Positions 41,049 to 50,491 of a stretch of 64,000 nucleotides of DNA are shown in pieces (positions within the stretch are counted from its first letter, which is position 1; the number at the start of each line of letters is the position of its first letter). The notes below the pieces were generated by a model, which was not told the origin of the DNA, ran no database searches, and saw nothing but the letters and a program-made list of their open reading frames with translations. A program made the translations under genes and the position numbers. The DNA lies in assembly GCF_001403635.1 (NCBI RefSeq), contig NZ_LN879464.1, positions 62,001 to 126,000 on the forward strand, read 5' to 3'. Source of the DNA: Clostridium massiliamazoniense (GTDB lineage Bacteria > Bacillota > Clostridia > Clostridiales > Clostridiaceae).

Positions 41049-42833
41049 ATGAATGGTGAGAATGATAATAAGGAACTTGTGATTTATGAGAATGAAGATT
41101 TAATTGAAGTTTATGAAAATGAATATGCAGTTGAGATTTATAATAAAAAAGATTTAAATGAAAATTTCATAATGGATATTAATATGATTGAAAATCCAAT
41201 GTGTAGATATGGTAATTCGAGAAAAGTTAAAACTGTTGCTAACTGGCTTGATGATCCATCATTAAGTAAAAGTGCTAGAGAGATTATAGAAAAAGTAGCT
41301 TCTGCTGACACTAAAATGGAGTTTCTTTCATGGACTGATAGTAAAGGGAATGATAGAGAAATCTTAGCAATATCAGCTTTCAAATTGCCTGGACAATTTG
41401 CTATGGATGTTTATTATGCTCTAATTGGTCTTTATATAAAACAAAACAGCCCTATTAAGCATGGTAGTGATGATAAAGGTAATAAGATATATCATATGCC
41501 TGAAAATCGTCTTAGATTTAAAATATCTGATGTATGCAAATACATGAGGTTGCCAAACTCTGGGACAATATATGGTAGGATAAAAGATTCAATTCAAGAA
41601 CTTAAAGCTGTTAGTTTTTATAGCTTAGGAAGTGGGGCTTTTTATGATAAGAAAAAAAGGGAATATACAGTTTCTAAAACTAAAACTATTTCTTTAATAG
41701 CAGATTATGAATTGGCTGAAGTGAAAAATCATAAAGGTGTTTCTCTTGCAGATAAATGTGAAGTTATCTTTGGAAACTTAGTTATGGATAATTTAACATA
41801 TAATTATATAAAATTTTTAGATGATGATATATATTATAGTTTGAAAAGTGGTTTAACAAGAAGGTTATACTCTTATATCACAGGAAATATGTATAGAAAG
41901 ACACATATAAAAAGAAGCTTCGAGAGATTATCTCAGAAGTTGCCCCTTGAATATACTTATCCAAGTGAGCTGAAGAGAAAACTTAAAAATCCACTAAATG
42001 ACTTAGTAAAAAGGAATATTATTAGTGATTACTTCTTTGGAAATGAAATATTAGTCAATGGTATTAAAGAAAATGCACTCTATATTATCTTTAAGGGAAC
42101 TAAAAAAGAAATTATAGATGAATTAGAAAAGGATAAGAAGAAAAAGATTGAACCTCCAAAACAAGAGGATGAATCTAATGAGAATGAGGGAATAAAATTA
42201 GAGTTTCCAAAGGATATAAAGAAAGAATTAATTGACTTAGGTATTAATGATAAAAAGATTTCTTCTTTAATGGCCCAACATTCTAAATATGAATTGGCTA
42301 AATATATTTTATTTATTAAAGATAATATCCAAAAAGGAAAGACAAAAAACCCTGCTGGATTTTTTGTTTTTGCAATTACGCCAGGCGAAAATGGAAACAT
42401 GGTAAATGTAGAAAAGACTAATCCAGAAATAGTTGAGTTTATAGAGGATTACAAGTTGAAGGAAGGCATAAAAACTGGGATTGATGAAAAAGTTATAAAA
42501 AAAGCTTTTGATAAATATATTGAGGAGCAATTAAAAGAGTTTTTAGAAGATGAGGAATATGTTTATAACACAATGAGAGAATCAATTCTATCTAATATAG
42601 AATTAGTTTGTGCTGATAGGATTAAATCTCAAAAAAGAGTTTATAATAGTGCTACTTCAGATAAAGATAAAGAATCCATACTAAAAAGTATTGATAAATG
42701 GGAAAAGTTTCAGATTGAAAGAGAAGAGTCTGAAATTTTTAAAGAAATGTTTATTAAAGAAAGTAGACTTTATAGAAAATTTATGGAATATCAAGAATTT
42801 AAAGTACAATACATAAATGGGAAAATAGAATAA
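41049..42833 (+). CDS. repA: RepA-like plasmid replication initiator (594 aa)
   Basis: The N-terminal ~60 residues are acidic. The central region (ILAISAFKLPGQFAMDVYYALIGLYIKQ, FKISDVCKYMRLPNSGTIYGRIKDSIQEL, and RRLYSYITGNMYRK, seen in parts) matches replication initiator protein A family proteins, which have winged helices that bind iterons. The C-terminal ~200 residues are a lysine/glutamate-rich helical extension. Eight iterons lie just upstream. It is a second, different initiator from the RepB at 7868, so the plasmid is probably a dual replicon or a cointegrate. The start has only a weak RBS. Confidence 0.82.
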   Translation: MNGENDNKELVIYENEDLIEVYENEYAVEIYNKKDLNENFIMDINMIENPMCRYGNSRKVKTVANWLDDPSLSKSAREIIEKVASADTKMEFLSWTDSKGNDREILAISAFKLPGQFAMDVYYALIGLYIKQNSPIKHGSDDKGNKIYHMPENRLRFKISDVCKYMRLPNSGTIYGRIKDSIQELKAVSFYSLGSGAFYDKKKREYTVSKTKTISLIADYELAEVKNHKGVSLADKCEVIFGNLVMDNLTYNYIKFLDDDIYYSLKSGLTRRLYSYITGNMYRKTHIKRSFERLSQKLPLEYTYPSELKRKLKNPLNDLVKRNIISDYFFGNEILVNGIKENALYIIFKGTKKEIIDELEKDKKKKIEPPKQEDESNENEGIKLEFPKDIKKELIDLGINDKKISSLMAQHSKYELAKYILFIKDNIQKGKTKNPAGFFVFAITPGENGNMVNVEKTNPEIVEFIEDYKLKEGIKTGIDEKVIKKAFDKYIEEQLKEFLEDEEYVYNTMRESILSNIELVCADRIKSQKRVYNSATSDKDKESILKSIDKWEKFQIEREESEIFKEMFIKESRLYRKFMEYQEFKVQYINGKIE

Positions 42834-42916
42834 AAATATAAGGAAAATTTAAATAAAAATATAAAAAAATACATAAAAAGTTTACATTTTATTAAAAATT
42901 GGTTAAATTTGGACTA

Positions 42917-42945
42917 TTTACACCCTAAAAATGTTATTGTATAAT
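42917..42945 (+). promoter_or_regulatory. tracrRNA promoter
   Basis: TTTACA at 42917-42922, a 17-nt spacer, and TATAAT at 42940-42945. The predicted start is near 42952, twelve bases before the anti-repeat. Confidence 0.75.
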
Positions 42946-42951
42946 ATAGAA

Positions 42952-43070
42952 AACTAATAAATGTTTATAGCATATCGAGAAATTATTAGTTACTATAACA
43001 AGACGTAAAGTCGTAAAGTAGCCCCTATTCTCTAAGATGAGATATTCTTAGGAGTAGGGGTATCTTTTTT
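42952..43070 (+). ncRNA. tracrRNA for the Cas9 locus
   Basis: The anti-repeat at 42964-42999 (TTTATAGCATATCGAGAAAT then TATTAGTTACTATAAC) matches the plus-strand form of the CRISPR repeats at 46375-46475, with a few differences that would make a bulged duplex. Next comes a small stem, AAGACGTAAAGTCGTAAAG. A long terminator hairpin (GCCCCTATTCTCTAAG against CTTAGGAGTAGGGG) ends in TTTTTT at 43065-43070. Position immediately upstream of cas9 and the order anti-repeat, nexus, terminator fit a type II tracrRNA. Confidence 0.88.
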
Positions 43071-43084
43071 ATATAGAGGAGAAA

Positions 43085-46000
43085 ATGCTTATGAAAGACA
43101 TAAATTATAGGTTAGGGTTAGACATTGGGATTACTTCAGTAGGATGGTCTGTGATAAATTTAGACAAAGATAGAATAGAGGATTTAGGGGTTAGAATTTT
43201 TAGCTTAGGAGAAAATCCAAAAACAGGCGAATCCTTAGCAACACAAAGAAGAATAGCAAGAGGCAGGAGAAGAGTTTTAAGAAGAAAAACTCATAGAATA
43301 AAAAGAGTAAGGAAACTACTTATTGATACAGGAGTTATAAGTCAAACTGAACTTGAAAATCTTTATAATGATAGAAGTGTTACGGATGTATGGGAAGCAA
43401 GAATAAAAGGACTTGATGAAGTTTTAAGTAATAAGGAATTGGCTAAACTTCTAATTACTTTTGCTAAAAGACGGGGCTTTAAATCAAATAGGAAAAGTGA
43501 ACGAAGTGACAAAGAGATTAGTGTTCTTTTAAATGATATAAATAGTAATAAGCAGGGAATGATCGAAACTAATGCTAGAACTATAGGAGAATTTATTTAT
43601 AATAAGGTTAAATCTTCAGAAGATAAGTATGCTGGCTTTAGAAATAAAGCTGGTGAACATTTAATGTCAGTATCAAGAGATATGATTGTAGAAGAAATTG
43701 AATTTTTATTTAAAACCCAAAGGGATTTGGGTAATAAATTGATAAGTAATGAGTTAGAAGAAAAGTATTTAGAGATATTTAATTCTCAAAGACCTTATTC
43801 TAAATTTGAGCAGCTAGAAAAATTAGTAGGTAATTGCACTTTTGAAAAGGAACTTAAAAGAGCACCTAAGAATTCAATATCAGCAGAAGAATTTATATTA
43901 TATGATAATGTGAATAAATTATCAATTATAAATAAAGGAGCAAAAAGAAAACTCACAGAAGATGAAAGGGAACTTATAATCAAGGAAGCCTTTAATAAAA
44001 AGGAAATTAAATATTCAAGATTAAGAAAGCTACTGGATATTAAAGATAACGAAAGATTTTCCACATTAACTTATAGTACAGATAAGGATATTAATAAAAC
44101 TGAAAACACAAAATTTATTGCTATGAAGGGCTATTATGAAATAAAAACCGGAATAGAAGAATACGGTGGTAAGGAACTTTGGAACTCAGTAAAAGACAAT
44201 AGAGAAATGCTAAATAATATAGCTTATGTTATTACCTTGGGAAAAAGTGATAATGAAATTTCAGAGCAGCTAAAATTAAGAGGTGTTCCAGATGATATTA
44301 TTGATGCTACTTTAGATTTAACATTTACTAAATTTATGAATTTATCTGTATATGCAATAGAAAAAATATTGCCTTTTATGAAGGATGGATTACAATACAA
44401 TGAAGCGTGTGAAATAGCTGGATATGACTTTAGAAATATTTATAAAGGTGAAAAGTATAAAAAACTTCCTGTGATTAATATAGATGAAATAATTAACCCA
44501 GTAGTTAATAGGTCATTAGCTCAAAGTAGAAAAGTTATTAATAGCATTATAGATAAGTATGGCTCACCAATAGGTATAAACATAGAGCTTTCAAGAGAAT
44601 TGGCTAAAAGCGTTAAAGATAGAGATAAAATTAAAAAGAAACAAATAAAAAATAGAGAAAAGAGTCAAAGTCTAAAAGAGGAAATTAAAACTTTATTAAA
44701 AAAAGAACCTACCTCTTCTGAAATACTAAAATATAGATTATGGGAAGAACAAAAAGGGAAATGTGCTTACACTCAAAATGAAATAACAATTAATAATTTA
44801 TTTGAAGATGGATTTTGTGAGATTGATCATATTATTCCATTTAGTAGGTCATTTGATAATAGTTTATCTAATAAAGTTTTAGTTTTATGTTCTGAAAATC
44901 GAAATAAAAGTAATAGAATTCCATATGAATACTTTGGACATGATATTGAAAAGTGGAGTAATTTTGAACAGTGGGTAGTGAATAGTGGATTAGATTATAA
45001 AAAGAAATTAAATCTTCTTAATAGAAAAAATTCTAAGGAAGAGATGAATATTAGAAATATTCAAGATACTCAATATATTTCTAAGTTTATAGCTAATTAT
45101 ATAAATAATAAATTAGAATTTAAAAAATCTGATATTTATAAAAGCAAACAAAAAGTTATAATGATAAATGGAATGGCAACAGCTTATTTAAGATTAAGAT
45201 GGGGCTTAATGAAGGTTAGAGAAGAGGGGGACAAACATCATGCTTTAGATGCTACAGTAGTAGCTGTAGCTACACGAGGATTAATAAATAAGATTTCTAG
45301 GCATAGTAAAGCTCATGAACTTAACTGGCTAGCTCAACAAGTTAAATATATTGATATTGAGACAGGTAAGGAAATTAATATTGAAGAATATAAAGATGTA
45401 TTGAAAGAAAAATTTCCTAAACCTTGGGATGAATTTAAAGAAGAACTTCTTTTAAGATTATCCAACAATCCCAAAGAGGAACTAAAAAATAACAATATAA
45501 AAACTTATGATGAAGAATTTATAGAGAAAAGTTTAAGACCTATTTTTGTATCAAGAGTTCCTAACAGGAAGGTTAAGGGGGCATTGTTTGAAGAAACTAT
45601 CTATTCAAAAAAATCTTTCAAAGATGGAAAATATATAACTAAAAAGAATTTATCAGATTTAACTAAGAAAGATTTAGAGAATATTTATAATTATAAAACT
45701 GATAAAAAGCTTTATGATTCTATAATAGCTAGAATGGAAGCAGCTAATTATGATGGCAAGAAAGCTTTCACAGAAGAATTTAGAAAGCCAACTAAAAATG
45801 GAGAATTAGGTCCTGTTGTAAGGTCTATAAAAGTAAAAGCAAAACTTCCATTTAAGGATGGGTTTGAATTAAAAAAGGCTAATGGAATGGTAGCTAAACA
45901 GGGGCTTGTTAGAGTTGATATTTATTATAAGGATGATAAATATTATACTGTGCCTGTTTATAGATATCAGATATCATCAGGAGAGATACCTAAAATGGCA

Positions 46001-46276
46001 GTAGTTGCTAATAAACCAGAAGAGGATTGGGAATTACTAGATGAAAGCTATAAATTTAAATTTTCAATATATAGAAATGATTTAATAGAGGTGAAGTTCA
46101 TCAAAAAGGGAACTTTTTTTGGGTATTTTGATGGTTTTGATAGATCAACTAGTGCAATTGCAATAAAAGCCCATGATTCTTCTGAAAAATCAAGAATAGG
46201 AATTAAAGTAGGAGTTGCTGAATTCAATAAATATGAAGTTGATGTTTTGGGGAATTATTATAAAATAAAGTTATAA
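43085..46276 (+). CDS. cas9: Compact Cas9 nuclease, type II (probably II-C), 1063 aa
   Basis: RNA-guided DNA endonuclease. RuvC-I is LGLDIGITSVGWSV with D13. An arginine-rich bridge helix follows (RRIARGRRRVLRRKTHRIKR, residues ~57-76). RuvC-II is INIELSREL with E501. HNH is CEIDHIIPFSRSFDNSLSNK with D581/H582, then ENRNKSNR. RuvC-III is HHALDATVVAVATR with H719 and D722. All catalytic residues are intact. Size 1063 aa is typical of II-C. GAGGAG supports ATG 43085 or, with better spacing, 43091. It lies 14 bp after the tracrRNA terminator. No cas1, cas2, csn2 or cas4 flanks it, so it cannot acquire spacers alone. Confidence 0.95.
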   Translation: MLMKDINYRLGLDIGITSVGWSVINLDKDRIEDLGVRIFSLGENPKTGESLATQRRIARGRRRVLRRKTHRIKRVRKLLIDTGVISQTELENLYNDRSVTDVWEARIKGLDEVLSNKELAKLLITFAKRRGFKSNRKSERSDKEISVLLNDINSNKQGMIETNARTIGEFIYNKVKSSEDKYAGFRNKAGEHLMSVSRDMIVEEIEFLFKTQRDLGNKLISNELEEKYLEIFNSQRPYSKFEQLEKLVGNCTFEKELKRAPKNSISAEEFILYDNVNKLSIINKGAKRKLTEDERELIIKEAFNKKEIKYSRLRKLLDIKDNERFSTLTYSTDKDINKTENTKFIAMKGYYEIKTGIEEYGGKELWNSVKDNREMLNNIAYVITLGKSDNEISEQLKLRGVPDDIIDATLDLTFTKFMNLSVYAIEKILPFMKDGLQYNEACEIAGYDFRNIYKGEKYKKLPVINIDEIINPVVNRSLAQSRKVINSIIDKYGSPIGINIELSRELAKSVKDRDKIKKKQIKNREKSQSLKEEIKTLLKKEPTSSEILKYRLWEEQKGKCAYTQNEITINNLFEDGFCEIDHIIPFSRSFDNSLSNKVLVLCSENRNKSNRIPYEYFGHDIEKWSNFEQWVVNSGLDYKKKLNLLNRKNSKEEMNIRNIQDTQYISKFIANYINNKLEFKKSDIYKSKQKVIMINGMATAYLRLRWGLMKVREEGDKHHALDATVVAVATRGLINKISRHSKAHELNWLAQQVKYIDIETGKEINIEEYKDVLKEKFPKPWDEFKEELLLRLSNNPKEELKNNNIKTYDEEFIEKSLRPIFVSRVPNRKVKGALFEETIYSKKSFKDGKYITKKNLSDLTKKDLENIYNYKTDKKLYDSIIARMEAANYDGKKAFTEEFRKPTKNGELGPVVRSIKVKAKLPFKDGFELKKANGMVAKQGLVRVDIYYKDDKYYTVPVYRYQISSGEIPKMAVVANKPEEDWELLDESYKFKFSIYRNDLIEVKFIKKGTFFGYFDGFDRSTSAIAIKAHDSSEKSRIGIKVGVAEFNKYEVDVLGNYYKIKL

Positions 46277-46325
46277 AAAATATATAAAAAAATATATATT
46301 TAGGTTAATAAAGATATTTTTAGGA

Positions 46326-46364
46326 TAAAAAAAGCCCTTGAATCTAAGTGATTACAAGGGCTTT
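46326..46364 (-). terminator. Terminator of the CRISPR (pre-crRNA) transcript
   Basis: On the minus strand, AAAGCCCTTG and CAAGGGCTTT pair around a 14-nt loop and are followed by TTTT. It lies ten bases after the last repeat. Confidence 0.75.
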
Positions 46365-46374
46365 CATTGTTCCT

Positions 46375-46537
46375 ATTATAGCATATCGAGAAATTAATAG
46401 GAACTATAACTCTGATCTGTATTGGTACTATTCTTTTATATTATAGCATATCGAGAAATTACTAGGAACTATAACCACATTCCCTTGTACCTATTTACTC
46501 AACTATTATAACATAACGTTACGGTATTTTCGCAACT
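46375..46537 (-). CRISPR. Mini CRISPR array: two 36-bp repeats, two 29-bp spacers, one degenerate repeat
   Basis: Repeats lie at 46375-46410 and 46440-46475 and differ at one base. In the minus orientation they start GTTATAGTTCCTA and end GATATGCTATAAT. Spacers are 46411-46439 and 46476-46504, both 29 bp. A degenerate repeat follows at 46505-46537, keeping 12 of 14 bases at its edge. The anti-repeat of the tracrRNA upstream of cas9 is complementary to the minus-strand repeat, which fixes the transcription direction. Each repeat and the degenerate one end in TGxTATAAT, an extended -10 box. Confidence 0.9.
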
Positions 46538-46540
46538 TTT

Positions 46541-47083
46541 TTATATCATATTACGTATTATATTAAAAATATTTTATGTATTTATCAAAAATAACATTGT
46601 TTTCTTAAAAAAGGAATAAATTGAATTTCAATATTGCCCTAATAAATTTATCAATAAAAATAAAATAATTTAAATAAATTCCAATAAATCATTCAAATTA
46701 TTTCAGAAAAACCTTCTTTTTGTTCTTTAATATGAAAAATATACAAAAAAAACAATAAATTTTATATTTATGGATTTTTATATATTTACTTGCTATAATT
46801 ATATCATAAAAAAATAAAAGCACTTAGATTGGACCCCAAGTACTTTCGTAGAAGTATTTAATCACCTAATAATACCACTTATTAAGTAATTATATTGTAT
46901 TATTTAATCAATTATATTCTATAGTAAAAGAAAGAAAAATACAATAGACAATAGCTAAGTTTTCTAATTTTTCTGAGATTTTAGAATATATTTTGATTCA
47001 AAATGGTAAATTTTGCTTTAATTATAACCTTTTTTGTATAGAAGATATATCACGTAACCTATATATGGAAGATTTAAACAAAG
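46541..47083. other. Gene-free region after CRISPR array
   Basis: About 540 bp without a convincing gene. It has AT-rich runs, a weak inverted pair AAGCACTT/AAGTACTT near 46818-46845, and promoter-like sequences before the next gene. Confidence 0.4.
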
Positions 47084-47130
47084 TAAACATCAGGTGATTA
47101 ATATTAATCTACTTGATGTTTATTTTTTTA
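47084..47130 (+). terminator. Hairpin with long T-run just before 47158
   Basis: AAACATCA...TGATTAATATTAATCA-type stem closing with TTGATGTTT and followed by ATTTTTTT. It is placed upstream of the next gene's RBS, so it may act as an attenuator or end an upstream transcript. Confidence 0.6.
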
Positions 47131-47157
47131 TAATTCCAAAGTGTAGAGGTGTTTATT

Positions 47158-48329
47158 ATGAGCAAAAGTTTAAAGGTAGAGGAGTTATTATTCAATAACG
47201 AACCAATAACCATAAATCGTAAATTGGCTAAGTGTTTAGGTCTTAAAGAGGCTGTGATTTTTCAACAAATACATTATTGGTTAAAGATCAATGAGAAAAA
47301 GAATAATAATTTTATAGAGGGAAGATACTGGACTTTTAATAGTGTGAAAAAATGGCATAAAGAAGAATTTGATTTCCTTTCTCTTAGAACAATAGAAAGA
47401 ATTCTTAAAGCTCTAGAAAATGAAGGGCTGCTTATAAGTAATATGTTCAATAAGATGAAAGGTGATAAAACCAAATGGTATTCTATAAATTATGATAAGT
47501 TACTAGAAGTTGCTGAAATGAGATTAAGTAAAAAAGAAATTTTATCTAAGAAAAGAAGTGAAGCAGCTAAAAAAAGTGTTTTAGCAAAAAAAGAAAAATC
47601 TAATAAACTTGCTAAAACTAGTGATAATGCCACTTTAGAATGTGTAGATACCATACAACCAAATTGGCAGAACCAATACCAGAGACTTCTACAAAGACTT
47701 CTACAAAGATTTCTCTTAGTAGTAGTAATACTGATTTGATAAAAACTTTTGAAGAAAATATCTGTGAATTAAAAAAGACTACTAGAGAAAAATTTATGAA
47801 ATTTATATCATCAGAAAGTAAGGAGTTTGTATTAGCATTAATTGAATACCAATCATCAATCAGAACAAAAAGTTGGGCTGGTTTTAATAAAGCTATTGAA
47901 AATTTTAAAAATAATAACATACATTCTCCTGAAGATTTAAAGATGTTCTTAGAGGAATATCATGCTTCTAAAAGTAATTTAAAAATCACAGAGGAAAAAG
48001 AAAGTGTTGAAATAGTTAGCAATACAATAGTTAATAATGCAATTGATGATATGACATATTATGATGAAATTACAGACTGTGAATTTGATATGACAGGAGC
48101 TAGAAGTTTAGATTTCGTTAAGGAATATTTAAAAAATGAACTAGGGGAATTAAAATTCAACACCTGGATTGAACCTCTTCAAATAGTAGAAAAAGATGGA
48201 GCTGTTATTATAAAAACATTAAGATCATTCCATAGAGATAAAATTAAAAAAGACTATTTAAACTTAATTAAACTAGCTTTAATTAAAAACGAAATAAATG
48301 GAAGAATTAAGTTAGTAAGTAATTGTTAA
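47158..48329 (+). pseudogene. Phage-type replication protein with DnaA_N-like C-terminus, frameshifted
   Basis: The first frame starts at ATG 47158 (AGAGGTG upstream). It encodes a wHTH domain (LAKCLGLKEAVIFQQIHYWL, then LSLRTIERILKALENEGLLI) typical of phage/plasmid replication proteins. Near 47636-47660 the sense frame shifts by -1, giving TTKLAEPIPETSTKTSTKIS and a long open frame to 48329. This second part ends with FVKEYLKNELGELKFNTWIE, a DnaA N-terminal-like domain. No slippery sequence is visible, so a single-base indel is the best explanation. Intact length would be ~390 aa. Confidence 0.7.
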
Positions 48330-48502
48330 TTATTATGCAATAAAGTAAAGCAGGATAATATAGAAGCTAAAACAATATAAGGCTAGCTAAAATAAGATGT
48401 AGTATAAAAATTGTAGTATTATAAAATCGAATAAGTGTTATAGCTACGAAAAAAATATAGTTTTATTAATTTTAAATTTATGGAGGTTACAAAAGAAAAA
48501 AA

Positions 48503-49263
48503 GTGATTAATGATTTAGAATTACAATTTGAATTTGGAATTAGAGAGAATTATGAATGTTATATAGGTAATTTGTATGATGGAAATTTAGATAATAAAGA
48601 TGGAAATTTAAATAGATTAATCGAATATAGTAAAGAATTTGCTAGGTTTATTGCATCTAATTACAATATAAAAAATATATCACAAATTAATCTAAAACAT
48701 TTTAAAGATTTTATTGATTTAAAGAAAATAGAAAATGGAGTAGAACAAGCAACTAAGATAGGCATATCTTTATTAAGGGTTGAAAATATTATAAATATAA
48801 TTACCATACTAAGTTGTATTTCTCATATAATTTGCATGATAATTTCACTGAAAATCTTGAAGCTTTAGATAAATCTTATATATTTAATTTAAAAACTTTT
48901 TTGAATGATGAGTATTTCAACATTTTAAATTTTTTATACTATTGTGAATTAGAATATAAGTATATAGAGTGTTTAGATGATTTAAATATAATTGTTAGAG
49001 AGAATACAATTTATATTTATATAAAGGATTTTATTTATAGGATTTTTGAAGTTGATAATATTACTAAAAAGCATTTTAAAAATTTAGCAGACTTCACTTT
49101 AGAGAGTCGTTTTATATTATCTAAACGCAAGACAACAGTAAGAAAATATTTCATAAGAATTTTAAATAAAAATAAAATATATAGGGAAAATTTTTTTAAG
49201 AAGTTATTAATTACAAGAATTAATGAGAGGTATGAACTGTGGAAAAAAGCAAGAATAAATTAG
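48503..49263 (+). pseudogene. Integrase-like (SAM-like core-binding) gene, frameshifted
   Basis: Reading from GTG 48503 gives ~100 residues (LIEYSKEFARFIASNYNIKN, QINLKHFKDFIDLKKI) like the N-terminal core-binding domain of tyrosine recombinases. A -1 shift near 48805-48815 moves the sense to a second frame that runs to 49263. Together they resemble the intact gene that follows at 49239. I do not see the full R-HxxR-Y catalytic set, so even intact it might not be an active recombinase. RBS GGAGG is unusually far (16 nt) from GTG. Confidence 0.5.
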
Positions 49264-50027
49264 GAGTTTATGAAAATATTTTATTAGCATTTGATTTTGC
49301 AATGATAAACTCAAAAACATTTGAAAAGAGAACTGAAAAGAATAATAGGAATTTATTTCATAAAACAGAATTGTATTCAGATAATACAATTAGAAATTTA
49401 AGAGAGACCTTCATTAATTTTTTAAAATTTATTTTAAATAATAATGAGGAAGTAAGAGTTATATCTGATATTGAATTAAAAGATTTTGAAAATTATTTGG
49501 GATTTAAAAGAAATACTGTATCAGAAATAACATATAATCACATTGGAGTAAGATTGGGCAAAATAATAAATATTATGCAAGTTACATATGGGGATATATT
49601 TAATTTTAAATATAAAGTTGATTATATTTCTAAGTTTGATTTTACATATAATGCTAATAATATTGAGCGTATGAAATCAGAAGACTACACCAAAATACTT
49701 AAAGAATGTTCACCTAGATGTAGATTATACTTAAAAATCATTAAGAATTTAAAAGTTAAGATTTCAGATTTACCTAAAATAAAAATGAGTGATATTTATA
49801 TAAGAAATAATAATCTTTTTTTATTTTTAGATGGATATATTAAAAAAATAGAATTAACAGATGAAATAATTAAATTACATAAAGATATGATTGAATTATT
49901 TGGAGAAGTAGCTCCCATATGCAATTTAAAACCTGCTAGCATAAGAAGGAATTTTCAGAGAGCCTTAAACAAATCAAATTTAGAGCAGTATAAAGGTTGC
50001 TTAGTAAGTTTACTTAAATCTATGTAA
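49239..50027 (+). CDS. Integrase-like protein, paralogue of 48503 gene (262 aa)
   Basis: GTG start preceded by GAGAGGT inside the end of the upstream gene. Residues ~45-120 (RNLRETFINFLKFILNNNEE, ISDIELKDFENYLGFKRNTV) resemble the SAM-like N-terminal domain of phage integrases. The C-terminal half (IKKIELTDEIIKLHKDMIEL, ASIRRNFQRALNKSNL) lacks an obvious catalytic tyrosine motif. It may be a degenerate recombinase or a DNA-binding derivative. It overlaps its broken paralogue by 25 bp, suggesting an old tandem duplication. Confidence 0.5.
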   Translation: MEKSKNKLGVYENILLAFDFAMINSKTFEKRTEKNNRNLFHKTELYSDNTIRNLRETFINFLKFILNNNEEVRVISDIELKDFENYLGFKRNTVSEITYNHIGVRLGKIINIMQVTYGDIFNFKYKVDYISKFDFTYNANNIERMKSEDYTKILKECSPRCRLYLKIIKNLKVKISDLPKIKMSDIYIRNNNLFLFLDGYIKKIELTDEIIKLHKDMIELFGEVAPICNLKPASIRRNFQRALNKSNLEQYKGCLVSLLKSM

Positions 50028-50069
50028 TATACAAGTTAAGAGAGTAAGAATTTAAGGAGAGGAATTGAA

Positions 50070-50399
50070 ATGTTTTTTGAAACAGAAGAAATTAAGAAAG
50101 AAGATAAGAAAAAAATTGATGTAATTTATAGTGGTAAAAACATTGAAGAACTTATACTAAACTTAGTTAAATATAGTGATGTTAGGTTAGTTATTGCTCA
50201 TGATGATAAGCAAAGTGAGTTTATTACTGAGTTTAATAATCATAAAGGAAAGAGTGGAAGAATAAAAAAAAGTGTATTTGAAATAGAAGATAAAAGTGTG
50301 AAGTTAGGTAATTACGTAACTGTTCATCTAAAAATTGCAAGGATACTTCCACTTCTACAAGTGGGGGAGGAATTGCTCGTAGCTTTAGCTAAACGATAA
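50070..50399 (+). pseudogene. HTH-protein gene, 5' part, apparently split by IS200/IS605-type element
   Basis: GGAGAGG precedes the ATG. The frame ends after 109 codons, but residues from ~93 (LPLLQVGEELLVALAKR) seem to be encoded by the left end of the insertion element. The codon ending at 50345 joins in frame to CAGGATGAATATG at 51763, giving ...VHLKIARI-QDEYEMLKNSY.... The remaining part contains no recognised motif. The C-terminal HTH is in the downstream fragment (51763-51959). Confidence 0.5.
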
Positions 50400-50491
50400 C
50401 TCTTCCAATTCTTCCTCAAACATCCTTTTTATTTAATATTTCTTATTTACTTTCACTAAAAATAGTATTATAATTAATTTAGTGAAAGGGG

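Noticed and set aside
43085-46276. IscB or another HNH/RuvC relative instead of Cas9
   Set aside because: Length, bridge helix, split RuvC motifs, tracrRNA and repeat array together identify Cas9.
46411-46504. Spacers targeting sequences inside this window
   Set aside because: By eye I found no long match of either spacer to the rest of the window; only a full search could exclude short partial matches.
46505-46537. A third full CRISPR repeat
   Set aside because: Only the first 14 bases resemble the repeat; treated as a degenerate terminal repeat.
47630-47660. Programmed -1 frameshift in the DnaA_N-like gene
   Set aside because: No X-XXY-YYZ slippery heptamer or downstream structure is visible near the switch point; a simple indel is more likely.
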